From Endoryza foliicola (GTDB lineage Bacteria; Bacteroidota; Bacteroidia; Chitinophagales; Chitinophagaceae), in the NCBI GenBank assembly GCA_965226965.1, contig OZ245715.1:3720001-3784000 (forward strand): 64,000 nt of DNA, written 5' to 3'. The position numbers and the translations under genes were made by a program. Below, piece after piece: positions 42,923-51,289 of the stretch. Below the pieces are notes generated by a model that was given only the letters and a program-made list of their open reading frames with translations, ran no database searches and was not told the DNA's origin. Each line of letters begins with the position of its first letter. Within the stretch, counting starts at the first letter, position 1.

Positions 42923-44212
42923 TTAGTTTTGATAGATCAATAATTCCTGGCCAATTTTCAGACTGTTCGATTCCATCCGATTCCAATCTTTGATTTGCTC
43001 TACGGTTACATTGTATTTTTTGGCGATGCTATACAAAGTTTCTTTTGTTTGAACGGTGTGGCGCGTTGCACTTGCCTTCGATTTTGTTTCGGAAGCTGAA
43101 TTCATAGCCGCTTTTGGAGCTGTTACCTGTTGCGGTTCTGCGGATGCTTTTTGAGATTTGAATTGAGCCAACCACTCTTTTAAAAGTTTGGGACGTTGGG
43201 TGGCGGCTTCTTGCAATTGCAATTTTTCACCCGGAGCAGGTTGCATACTCACATCCATTTTATTGTACTCCAAGAGTGACTCAAGGCGAAGGCCCTCCGA
43301 TTGGGCAATGCTGTAAAGTGTTTCGCCTTCTACTACTACATGTTCTTGCTTTTCACCTTTCTTACGTTTGCGTTGCAAGAATACGAGTTGATCATTGATC
43401 AAAATTTCTTCTTCCTTGGCATCGTTGAAATCTAACAAGCGCGCCAAAGGAATGTCGTATTTCTGTGCAATAGATAGCCATGCCGTACCGGCTGTAGCTA
43501 CTACAACGCGGGTGGCGTTGATTTGGAACTCTCCCGAGGGGTAGATGGAGGAAAGAGGGGGGAGAGCGGAGGAGGGAGGAGGGAGGTTGGAAGATGGAGG
43601 AGGTAGGACGGAGGAGGGAGAAGAAGATGTTAGTACAGGCATGGCGGGGCCGGGTGCTGTGGTAACATAGAAATCATCGCTCGGTTTTAGTTTACCGAGG
43701 GCGATGAGCGTATAGTCTTGAAGGTTATAATCTTCAATTAATTTGATCAATATTTGAGAGTACTTGATATTGGTGGCGTAGCCGGCCTTTTTAAGACCGT
43801 AGGCCCAACCTTTATAATCTTCGGGATCTAGTTCAAATAGAAACGAATAGCGTTGATTCTTCTTTAAAAAATCGGAATGATCGGCATAAGAGTCTTTGGG
43901 GCTGCCATAACTGCGGAAGCATTCTCCTTCGGCGTCGTCATCGTGGTAAACGCGTCCACCGTCCCAATTGCTTTTGCACTTGATGCCAAAATGGTTGTTT
44001 GATTTAAGTACCAGTTCACTCCTACCCGCTTCAGTTTCATGAATGCCTTGAGCGAGTGTAATAGATGCAGGCACACCGGTGCGAAGCATTTCTTCGATCG
44101 CCAATTGGCGGTAGGTATTGATATACTCCATCACGTATTCACTTTTTTGAGCGAATAGTGAAATGGAGAGCATCATTGAGCAAAGCGTCAATACGAGCGA
44201 TAGTTTTTTCAT
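42923..44212 (-). CDS. Exported glucosaminidase with three LysM domains
   Basis: 429-residue cell-wall hydrolase. After the signal peptide (ending in SISLFAQ), residues about 20-170 form a GH73-type glucosaminidase domain. It has ASITLAQGIHETEAGRSE carrying the catalytic Glu, NNHFGIKCK, and YADHSDFLKKNQRY. A low-complexity Ser/Pro linker follows (about 195-228), then three LysM-like modules (AWLSIAQKYDIPLARLLDFN; ETLYSIAQSEGLRLESLLEY; ETLYSIAKKYNVTVEQIKDW) that bind peptidoglycan. The linker is encoded by a purine-rich tract (43531-43629) resembling the GGAGGA module of the intergenic repeats. It is in an operon with the O-methyltransferase (10 nt) and hpt (4 nt). Confidence 0.93.
   Translation of the reverse strand: MKKLSLVLTLCSMMLSISLFAQKSEYVMEYINTYRQLAIEEMLRTGVPASITLAQGIHETEAGRSELVLKSNNHFGIKCKSNWDGGRVYHDDDAEGECFRSYGSPKDSYADHSDFLKKNQRYSFLFELDPEDYKGWAYGLKKAGYATNIKYSQILIKLIEDYNLQDYTLIALGKLKPSDDFYVTTAPGPAMPVLTSSSPSSVLPPPSSNLPPPSSALPPLSSIYPSGEFQINATRVVVATAGTAWLSIAQKYDIPLARLLDFNDAKEEEILINDQLVFLQRKRKKGEKQEHVVVEGETLYSIAQSEGLRLESLLEYNKMDVSMQPAPGEKLQLQEAATQRPKLLKEWLAQFKSQKASAEPQQVTAPKAAMNSASETKSKASATRHTVQTKETLYSIAKKYNVTVEQIKDWNRMESNSLKIGQELLIYQN
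43531..43629. repeat. Purine-rich GGAGGA tract inside the glucosaminidase gene
   Basis: An almost pure G/A tract on the plus strand (GGAGGAGGGAGGAGGGAGG and similar). On the coding strand it reads as in-frame TCC/TCT/CCT/CCG codons that give a Ser/Pro linker. Composition and period resemble the purine module of intergenic copies at 7.8, 58.2 and 62.3 kb. Confidence 0.6.
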
Positions 44213-44222
44213 GATTGAAGGA

Positions 44223-44873
44223 TCACTTTTTGCGAATCAGCAGAATTCCATCTCTCACCGTCAACAGCACTTTCTCTACTGAATCATCGTTCGAAACATA
44301 TTCATTAAAAGCCTGCATGGCTTTTGCATTTTTTCCTTTTACGGGATCTTCGAGCACTTGTCCGTGAAAGAGGACATTGTCTGCGATGATCACGCCCCCG
44401 GGTCTCAATTTCGGCAGTACTAGATTGTAATAATCGATGTAGTGCACTTTATCAGCATCAATGAACACGATATCCCATAATTCATTGAGTTCCGGAATGA
44501 TAGATAACGCATTTCCGTGGTGCAAAATTATCTGGTCGCGCCATACGGAGAGGTCGAAATAAGACTTGGCCATCACGGTTTCAGACTCGCGTACTTCGAT
44601 GGTATGCAGTTGTCCGTCTTTTCGGAGTCCTTTGGCGAGGCAAAGGGCGCTGTAACCGGTGAAGGTTCCTATTTCGAGGATGCGTTTGGGCTGCATCATG
44701 CAGCTGATCATTTCCAAGAAACGGCCCTGAACTTTTCCACTGATCATATGGGCTTGGGGATGAATGGAGCGGGTTTGCGCTTCCAATTCGTCCAGCACCC
44801 CATCGGGAGCCGAGGTATATTTCTCTGCATACTCCTGTGCCAGCGGGTGGATCATGTCCATGGGCGCTTTCAT
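44223..44873 (-). CDS. Class I SAM-dependent O-methyltransferase
   Basis: 216 residues of the caffeoyl-CoA O-methyltransferase-like family (bacterial members act on catechol-type or unknown small molecules). SAM-binding motif I is RILEIGTFTGYSALCLA near residues 63-80. The metal-binding Asp is in VFIDADKVHYIDYY, and GGVIIADNVLFHG follows. The normal family length is about 210-220. A TATTTTTG box ends 5 nt upstream of the ATG at 44873, suggesting a leaderless start. It leads the operon with the glucosaminidase and hpt. Confidence 0.92.
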   Translation of the reverse strand: MKAPMDMIHPLAQEYAEKYTSAPDGVLDELEAQTRSIHPQAHMISGKVQGRFLEMISCMMQPKRILEIGTFTGYSALCLAKGLRKDGQLHTIEVRESETVMAKSYFDLSVWRDQIILHHGNALSIIPELNELWDIVFIDADKVHYIDYYNLVLPKLRPGGVIIADNVLFHGQVLEDPVKGKNAKAMQAFNEYVSNDDSVEKVLLTVRDGILLIRKK

Positions 44874-44878
44874 TTTTG

Positions 44879-44886
44879 CAAAAATA
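44879..44886 (-). promoter_or_regulatory. -7 box of the O-methyltransferase operon
   Basis: The minus strand reads TATTTTTG, a perfect TAnnTTTG match ending 5 nt before the ATG. The expected -33 region overlaps the hairpin of the upstream LOG-gene terminator. Confidence 0.45.
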
Positions 44887-44901
44887 AGGCCTATAAATGA
44901 A

Positions 44902-44926
44902 GAAAGGCCTGATATACAGGCCTTTC
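44902..44926 (-). terminator. Hairpin terminator of the first LOG-family gene
   Basis: GAAAGGCCTG (44902-44911) pairs perfectly with CAGGCCTTTC (44917-44926) over a 5-nt loop. It lies 12 nt past the stop of the minus-strand LOG gene; the downstream T-run is short. Confidence 0.7.
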
Positions 44927-44938
44927 AAGTTAAAATTC

Positions 44939-45637
44939 TTAGAAATTCGGTTGAAGTGGGTGCTTGGTATAGAAGTGTAGCACTTGCTCAACCACTTCTT
45001 TTGGCGTATCGGCCACTTGAAGCAAGTCGAGGTCTTCTTTCGAAATATTGTTGCTTTGTTGGAGCATGGTTTCTTTCAACCAGTCCATCAGTCCTCCCCA
45101 ATATTCAGAACCCACCAATATCAATGGAACTTGTAACATTTTTCCGGTTTGAATAAGGGTAGCCACTTCGAAGAATTCGTCCATGGTACCAAAGCCACCG
45201 GGCATCATAATGAAGCCTTGAGAGTATTTGGTGAACAGGGTTTTTCGAACGAAGAAGTAATCGAAGTTCAAATTGGCATCACGATCAATGTAAGGATTGG
45301 CGTGTTGTTCGAATGGAAGTTCAATGTTGAGTCCAACCGATTTTCCGCCACCCAATTGAGCGCCTTTGTTAGCGGCTTCCATAATACCGGGACCGCCCCC
45401 GGAGATAATACCGAAGCCTTCTTCTGCAAGGCCGCGCGCTATTTCTGTGGCGAGTTCATAGTATAAATGACCGGGTTGTGTGCGTGCTGAACCAAAGATG
45501 GAAATACAAGGGCCGAGTTTTGCGAGTGCTTCAAATCCGTCAACGAATTCGGCCATAATTTTGAAGATCTGCCAGCTGGAATGTGCTTTGGATTCGGACC
45601 AGCGGCGTTGTTTCGACAATTTAATAGAATCATTCAT
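44939..45637 (-). CDS. LOG-family nucleotide phosphoribohydrolase-like protein (long type)
   Basis: 232-residue Rossmann-like protein of the LOG/TIGR00730 superfamily, which cleaves 5'-monophosphate nucleosides (AMP or cytokinin ribotides). Typical motifs are CISIFGSARTQPGH, GFGIISGGGPGIMEAANKGA, and the catalytic PGGFGTMDEFFE near residues 155-166. The N-terminal extension of about 40 residues (WSESKAHSSWQIFKIMAEFV) marks the longer bacterial subgroup. A terminator follows. A second, shorter LOG protein lies at 49194. Confidence 0.92.
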   Translation of the reverse strand: MNDSIKLSKQRRWSESKAHSSWQIFKIMAEFVDGFEALAKLGPCISIFGSARTQPGHLYYELATEIARGLAEEGFGIISGGGPGIMEAANKGAQLGGGKSVGLNIELPFEQHANPYIDRDANLNFDYFFVRKTLFTKYSQGFIMMPGGFGTMDEFFEVATLIQTGKMLQVPLILVGSEYWGGLMDWLKETMLQQSNNISKEDLDLLQVADTPKEVVEQVLHFYTKHPLQPNF

Positions 45638-45817
45638 ATCACAAAGGATTAAAGGGATTTGCTAGATCAGCTTGATTTCGAGAGGTAATGAAAACCAAGC
45701 CCGGTGAGGGGGTTATCGCAATCGAGTTATCTAGACGAAAATAAGGTTGAATGCCCTGTATCAAGTGCATCAACTTTGGCAATCTACTCTATTAAACGCT
45801 GAAAATCAGGGTTTCGT

Positions 45818-47329
45818 TTATGCAGTTACTTGTTTTTTGGAGATAATTAACAAACCGAAGAAGGTAAGCGCGCCGTTAATGATGAGCATTTCCGGACCTA
45901 CTTCGTAGCCATGCAAAAGCTTTGCTTGGTTGATATCGAAGATGTAACACAAGATGGGTGACACAACGCAAATCCAGGGAACCCATTTATCATGTACGGC
46001 TCTTTTGGTAACCAACCCGAAGGTGAAGAGACCCAAGATGGGCCCATAGGTATAGGCTGCTACGCGCAAGATCACACCGATCATACTTGGATTATTTGCT
46101 TCTTTAAAGATGAGAACAAAAACCAAAAAGATAGCAGCGAAAGCAAGGTGCACTCGTTGACGAATCTTTTTCTTTTCTTCCTCGGTTTGAGTGGTGTTGC
46201 GTTTCATTCCTAAAATATCGAGACAGAAAGAAGAGGTTAAAGCTGTAATGGCTCCATCGGCACTAGGGAACAATGCTGAGATCAAGGCGATGATGAATAT
46301 CACTCCCATGATCTTGGGCATGTAGCCAATGGCAATGGCGGGGAAGAGTTTATCGGCCGTAACATCTTGACCTTTCAACATCAGTTTGGTCACTTCTTTT
46401 CCATTTTCAACAATGGTTTGCCATTGTGCACCTTGTTCGAAGGCATAGAGGTGTAAGAGTCCACCGAGGAATAAGAAAAGTAAGATGACACCTAGCAATA
46501 CAAAACCGATGGTAACGATGTTTTTTTGAGCATCTTTCAAGGTTTTAACGCTGATGTTTTTCTGCATCATTTCCTGATCCATGCCGGTCATGGTGATGGT
46601 GATGAATGCCCCGGCCAATATTTGTTTGATGAAAAAGAGTTTGGATCCCGGTTCGGTGAAGAAAATTTTAGAGAAGTTCTTCTCTCCCATTTGTTGCATG
46701 GCCGCGCCCATACTCAAATCCATGTTATTGAGAATATAGATCACACAAAGCACCAGTCCAATAAGCATGCAAGAAGTTTGCAAGGTATCAGTGTATACGA
46801 TGGTTTTCACGCCACCTTCGTAGGTATAGAGCAAGATCATCAGTAAGATGATGAGCGTGGTAACCCAGAAGGGTACGTGGAAGTCGGACAGAATAACATC
46901 TTGCAATATTTTTACAACGAGGTATAAACGAGCGGTGGCGCCTAACACGCGACTAAGTATGAAAAAGGAGGCGCCGGTTTTATAGGAGTAGAAGCCGAGT
47001 CGGCCGGAAAGATAATCGTAAATACTGGTAAGGTTCAATCGGTAGTAGAGTGGTAAGAGTACGTAACCGATGGTGATGTATCCGATGAGATAACCGAGTG
47101 TAATTTGGAAATAGGCGAAAGATTCTTTGGCAACGCCTCCGGGCACGCTTACGAAGGTAACGCCGCTAAGGCTGGTGCCCACCATTCCGAAGGCCACGAG
47201 CATCCAGTTGGAGCTTTTATTCCCGATGAAGAACGAGTCGTTGTTAGAATTTCGCGAAGTGAAATAAGCAACTACCAATAAAATCAGAAAATAACCGATA
47301 ACAAAACTGAATAATAACGCTGGCGACAT
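45818..47329 (-). CDS. Sodium:solute symporter (SSS family)
   Basis: 503-residue inner membrane transporter with about 13 hydrophobic segments. The N-terminus (LLFSFVIGYFLILLVVAYFT) and GTSLSGVTFVSVPGG in the second helix match the Na+-binding core of the SSS family. YLSGRLGFYSYKTGASFFIL, TDTLQTSCMLIGLVLCV and SALFPSADGAITALTSSF follow. The substrate (sugar, sialic acid, amino acid or other) cannot be read from sequence. It is monocistronic, upstream of the LOG gene with 180 nt between that contain nothing recognisable. Confidence 0.93.
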   Translation of the reverse strand: MSPALLFSFVIGYFLILLVVAYFTSRNSNNDSFFIGNKSSNWMLVAFGMVGTSLSGVTFVSVPGGVAKESFAYFQITLGYLIGYITIGYVLLPLYYRLNLTSIYDYLSGRLGFYSYKTGASFFILSRVLGATARLYLVVKILQDVILSDFHVPFWVTTLIILLMILLYTYEGGVKTIVYTDTLQTSCMLIGLVLCVIYILNNMDLSMGAAMQQMGEKNFSKIFFTEPGSKLFFIKQILAGAFITITMTGMDQEMMQKNISVKTLKDAQKNIVTIGFVLLGVILLFLFLGGLLHLYAFEQGAQWQTIVENGKEVTKLMLKGQDVTADKLFPAIAIGYMPKIMGVIFIIALISALFPSADGAITALTSSFCLDILGMKRNTTQTEEEKKKIRQRVHLAFAAIFLVFVLIFKEANNPSMIGVILRVAAYTYGPILGLFTFGLVTKRAVHDKWVPWICVVSPILCYIFDINQAKLLHGYEVGPEMLIINGALTFFGLLIISKKQVTA

Positions 47330-47389
47330 AAAAGAAATTTAATTTAGCAGCTTGGAGGTGTGAAAGTAGTGAAAACTTGGGAGTGAAGC

Positions 47390-47570
47390 AGAATCAATTA
47401 AGAATTAAGAAGTAAGAATTAAGAATTGAACAGCCAGGTTAATTAATAATTAATAAGTAATAATTAATAATTGAACAGCCAGGGTAATTAATAATTAATA
47501 AGTAATAATTAATAATTGAACAGCCGGCGAGATCAAGAAAGAACAGGGGGAGGAACAGGGGGGGCTAATT
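47390..47570. repeat. AT-rich modules, three tandem copies
   Basis: Three successive modules of period-7 AT sequence, each closed by GAACAGCCAGG or GAACAGCCGG (ending about 47434, 47482 and 47528), followed by GAGATCAAGAAAGAACAGG and a G-rich run. The same closing segment recurs at about 58244, 59890 (opposite strand) and 62414. Confidence 0.8.
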
Positions 47571-47599
47571 GGTGAATTGGTTTGAAAGATATAGTTGGC

Positions 47600-49170
47600 A
47601 CAAGCTGACACTTGCGCCAGCTTTCATCGGAATTGTTTATTCAAGCTTATGCTTGCAGAGAGCTCCGCGAGCTGACGCTCGCTCGGCTTTAAAGACAGAC
47701 CACTCGTTTTGAACGACCCTGGAGGGGTCGCATATCAGTAGCACCGATAAACGTAAACAGTGCAAACGACCCTGGAGGGGTCGCATGTTGGTAGCAACGA
47801 TAAACGTAAACAGTGCGAACGACCCTAGAGGGGTCGTATAAGATGAAGAAAAATGTGCAAGGCAAATTGATCAGAGAAAAGATTAGTGATAATTTTCCAA
47901 TACCTTTTTTGACATGAATTATGTTAGGCACAAGCTGACGCTTGCGCCAACTATCATAGGAATTGTTTATTCAAGCTTACGCTTGCAAGGAGCTCCGCGA
48001 GCTGACGCTCGCTCGGCTTTAAAGACAGACCACTCGTTTTGAACGACCCTGGAGGGGTCGCATATCAGTAGCACCGATAAACGTAAATAATGCAAACGAC
48101 CCTGGAGGGGTCGCATGTTGGTAGCAACGATAAACGTAAACAGTGCGAACGACCCTAGAGGGGTCGTATAAGATGAAGAAAAATGTGCAAGGCAAATTGA
48201 TCAGAGAAAAGATTAGTGATAATTTTCCAATACCTTTTTTGACATGAATTATGTTAGGCACAAGCTGACGCTTGCGCCAACTATCATAGGAATTGTTTAT
48301 TCAAGCTTACGCTTGCAAGGAGCTCCGCGAGCTGACGCTCGCTCGGCTTTACGGACAGACAGAGCGTTTTGAACGACCTTGGAGGGGTCGCATATCAGTA
48401 GCACCGATAAACGTAAATAATGCAAACGACCCTGGAGGGGTCGTATAAGATGAAGAAAAATGTGCAAGGCAAATTGATCAGAGAAAAGATTAGTGATAAT
48501 TTTCCAATACCTTTTTTGACATGAATTATGTTAGGCACAAGCTGACGCTTGCGCCAACTATCATAGGAATTGTTTATTCAAGCTTACGCTTGCAAGGAGC
48601 TCCGCGAGCTGACGCTCGCTCGGCTTTACGGACAGACAGAGCGTTTTGAACGACCCTGTAGTGGTCGCATATCTGTAGCACCGATAAACGTAAACAGTGC
48701 AAACGACCCTGGAGGGGTCGCATATTGGTAGCAACGATGAACATGTACAGAGTAAACGACCCTGGAGGGGTCGCATATCAGTAGCACCGATAAACGTAAA
48801 TAATGCAAACGACCCTGGAGGGGTCGTATAAGATGAAGAAAAATGTGCAAGGCAAATTGATCAGAGAAAAGATTAGTGATAATTTTCCAATACCTTTTTT
48901 GACATGAATTATGTTAGGCACAAGCTGACGCTTGCGCCAACTATCATAGGAATTGTTTATTCAAGCTTACGCTTGCAAGGAGCTCCGCGAGCTGACGCTC
49001 GCTCGGCTTTACGGACAGACAGAGCGTTTTGAACGACCCTGTAGTGGTCGCATATCTGTAGCACCGATAAACGTAAACAGTGCAAACGACCCTGGAGGGG
49101 TCGCATATTGGTAGCAACGATGAACATGTACAGAGTAAACGACCCTGGAGGGGTCGCACATCAGTAGCAA
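47600..49170. repeat. Nested tandem repeat array with REP-like hairpins
   Basis: Five tandem copies of a long unit. The anchor GACGCTCGCTCGGCTTT ends at 47690, 48020, 48350, 48627 and 49010, giving spacings of 330, 330, 277 and 383 bp. Each unit has a hairpin block (CAAGCTGACGCTTG, CAAGCTTACGCTTG, CGAGCTGACGCTCG), then 2-4 copies of a 53-bp sub-repeat starting ACGACCCTGGAGGGGTCG, then a single-copy segment of about 110 bp. Unit lengths differ by exactly 53 bp, the sub-repeat length. The first copy is the most diverged. Minus-strand frames inside it (for example 80 codons at 47689-47931 and an identical one at 48019-48261) look like repeat by-products. Confidence 0.92.
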
Positions 49171-49193
49171 CAGCAAGAAAAATTGAAATGAAT

Positions 49194-49724
49194 ATGAAAT
49201 CAGTTACAGTGTTTTGCGCATCGAAGAATGGGATGAATCCTGTTTATAGGGAAGAGGCGATTGCGTTGGGGAAATTGTTGGCAGAGAAGGGCATTAAATT
49301 AGTGTATGGCGGCGGGAAAGTGGGATTGATGGGCGCCATTGCCGATTCGGTATTGAAACATGGCGGAAAAGTGATGGGGATTATTCCGGAATTATTGGTG
49401 GAATGGGAACATCAACATACGGGTATACAAGAACTACTGGTAGTTAAGGATATGCATGAACGTAAGCGATTGCTATACGAACACGGCGATGCAGCCATTG
49501 TACTTCCGGGCGGATTCGGGACCTTGGATGAAATGTTTGAAATGCTTACCTGGAATCAGTTGAAGATTCATGATAAAAAAATCTATTTGCTGAACTCGGG
49601 TGGGTTTTATGATGGACTGGTGACGCATTTGAAGAAATTAGAAGAAGAAGGATTGTTGTATGATAGATTGGAGGAGAGAGTGGTGGTGGTGAGTGGGGTT
49701 GGGAGTATTGGTGTTAGGCTTTAG
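49194..49724 (+). CDS. LOG-family nucleotide phosphoribohydrolase-like protein (short type)
   Basis: 176 residues from the ATG at 49194 (a second ATG is at 49188; the open frame to 49080 runs into the tandem repeat). The N-terminus MKSVTVFCASKNGMNP and KLVYGGGKVGLMGAIAD, with catalytic PGGFGTLDEMFEMLTW near residues 100-115, identify the compact LOG type closest to characterised cytokinin/AMP phosphoribohydrolases. The expected C-terminus is altered: the last residues (GVRL) and the TAG stop are encoded by the GGTGTTAGGCTTTAGG repeat. So the native end was probably replaced or truncated by the repeat. Active-site residues precede this region. Confidence 0.9.
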   Translation: MKSVTVFCASKNGMNPVYREEAIALGKLLAEKGIKLVYGGGKVGLMGAIADSVLKHGGKVMGIIPELLVEWEHQHTGIQELLVVKDMHERKRLLYEHGDAAIVLPGGFGTLDEMFEMLTWNQLKIHDKKIYLLNSGGFYDGLVTHLKKLEEEGLLYDRLEERVVVVSGVGSIGVRL

Positions 49725-49985
49725 GTGGTTAGGCCTTAGGTTGTTGGGCTTTAGGTTTTTTGACCACAGATAGCGCAGATTTTACAGATTGACACAGACT
49801 AGCCTCTTATATTCAATCAGTCTGATTGTCGGTGCTGGTCTACAATAAATTGCTTTCTTTTTTCACCGCAGCGAACGCAGCGATTACGCAGCGCTGGCTT
49901 ATCCTCGTTCCTCGCTTCCTCTTATCCTCGCTCCTGATCTCTCGGCTGTTTCATTATTAATTATTACTTATTAATTATTAATTGC
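49709..49985. repeat. Composite intergenic repeat, copy 4 (forward)
   Basis: In order: GGTGTTAGGCTTTAGGTGG tract overlapping the LOG gene end (49709-49758); TTTGACCACAGATAGCGC and repeated AGATT (49758-49800); TTCAATCAGTCTGATTG; CCGCAGCGAACGCAGCG tract (49866-49890); CCTCGTTCCTCGCTTCC tract (49903-49930); and GGCTGTTTCATT with AT modules (49943-49983). The remaining gap to 50099 holds AT-rich leader sequence of the next gene. Confidence 0.85.
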
Positions 49986-50099
49986 TTCTGAACTTTTTCT
50001 TAAAATTCACAAACTACTTTAAACCTTGTAAACGTTTGTATATCTTAGTGCTTGGTATTGGAATAAAATTTGATTGAAAGACACAAAAAGAAGTAAAAA

Positions 50100-50702
50100 A
50101 TGAAAAAATACCTTTTGTTAGCTGTAGCAGTGATGGTGATGAGTGGGGCATTTGCACAGGAAGAAGCGGAGGAAAAGGGTGGATTTAATCCGGATAATTT
50201 GTTTACCGGGGGAAGTATTTCTCTCTCGTTTTTTAATAACACGTTCTTGGTGGGTGCGAGCCCAATGTTGGGCTATAAACTTGGTGGATTTGCAGATGCG
50301 GGTTTGCTCATGAATATTCAATATTCGTCGATTCGGGATTATGCGGTTTTCGATGATCGGTTGAGACAAACCCTTTATGGTGGGGGCGCCTTTGCGAGAG
50401 TGTATCCATTGCCGTTTTTATTTGCGGTGGGTCAGGTAGAGCATAACTGGTTGACTCAAAAATACCTTCCACCAGGCAATACAGGTACTACAATCCGAAC
50501 CACCGATCAAGCGAACAGTGTGTTGGTGGGTGCGGGTTATTGCAGTGGTAGATTGAGAAAAAGCAATACCGGATTCTTTTATATGTCGGTGTTATGGGAT
50601 GTTTCGGGGAATGAAAATTCGCCGTATACAGATAGCTATGGAAGAGCGGTGCCGGTGATTAAGGCGGGGGTGAATATTCCGTTGTCGTTTAAGGCGAAAT
50701 AG
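50100..50702 (+). CDS. Small exported protein, probable outer membrane beta-barrel
   Basis: 200 residues with a signal peptide (MKKYLLLAVAVMVMSGAFAQ). The mature protein alternates aromatic and small residues in short strands (GGSISLSFFNNTFLVGASPM, LGYKLGGFADAGLLMNIQYS, GGGAFARVYPLPFLFAVGQV, VIKAGVNIPLSFKAK), which fits an 8-stranded barrel. No named family is recognised. It stands alone between two composite repeats. The downstream repeat starts right at the TAG stop codon. Confidence 0.75.
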   Translation: MKKYLLLAVAVMVMSGAFAQEEAEEKGGFNPDNLFTGGSISLSFFNNTFLVGASPMLGYKLGGFADAGLLMNIQYSSIRDYAVFDDRLRQTLYGGGAFARVYPLPFLFAVGQVEHNWLTQKYLPPGNTGTTIRTTDQANSVLVGAGYCSGRLRKSNTGFFYMSVLWDVSGNENSPYTDSYGRAVPVIKAGVNIPLSFKAK

Positions 50703-51050
50703 TGGTTAGGCTTTAGGTGTTTAGGCCTTAGGTGGTTGGGCTTTGGGCTTTAGGCCTTTTTGACCACAGATAACGCGGATTAGTATAGATTGACACAGAT
50801 TGGCGGCTGAATTATTATCTGACTGGTATATATTATAAAATTTTTCACCGCGGCGGCGCAGCGTCCTTCGACTGTGCCTTCGGCCCGCTCAGGACAAGTC
50901 CGCAGCGTTTTCGCAGCGCTTTCAATCTCTCTGTATTTCCTCCATCTTCTATCTTCCCTCCTGTATTCCGGCTGTTTCATTATTAATTATTACTTATTAA
51001 TTATTAATTACCCCGGCTGTTTCATTCTTAATTCTTAATTAACTCCCCCC
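50701..51050. repeat. Composite intergenic repeat, copy 5 (forward)
   Basis: Starts at the stop of the preceding gene. In order: GTTAGGCTTTAGG tract; TTTTTGACCACAGATAACG and AGATT repeats (50757-50800); CCGCGGCGGCGCAGCG (50848-50863), then a palindrome CCTTCGACTGTGCCTTCGG with GCTCAGGACAAG, then GCAGCG repeats; a pyrimidine tract (50932-50960); GGCTGTTTCATT and two AT modules (50970-51040). The rest of the gap (51051-51289) is unique sequence with a promoter candidate at 51072. Confidence 0.85.
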
Positions 51051-51071
51051 TGTTCTTTCTAAAGCCCTCTA

Positions 51072-51102
51072 TTGGATTTCTCGAAATTATATATTACTTT
51101 TA
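51072..51102 (+). promoter_or_regulatory. Candidate promoter of the receiver-domain gene
   Basis: TTG (51072-51074), 20-nt spacer, TACTTTTA (51095-51102; one mismatch from TAnnTTTG). It would give a leader of roughly 180 nt before the ATG at 51290, unusually long for this region. Confidence 0.4.
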
Positions 51103-51289
51103 CCGCACAAGGCTTGAAGTTCTTGTCTATCTCACTGACAATCAAGCTGTTCACATCCTTCGAAACACCTCTCAATTAGATCATTTCCCTTTAAGCATGA
51201 ATTTGGTTCGCGAGAACATTTCTGTCCATTCCTGTTAAAGACTTCTACGATCTCCTACCCTTTCATTCCATGATTCTAACCGTAGAAGG

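Noticed and set aside
47689..49159. Minus-strand open frames of 71-80 codons inside the tandem array, two of them identical.
   Set aside because: They span hairpins and repeat junctions, exist only because the repeat is reiterated, and have no start context or protein family character.
47690..49170. CRISPR-like pattern of regularly spaced repeats.
   Set aside because: The 53-bp sub-repeats are contiguous with no unique spacers, and no cas genes are present.
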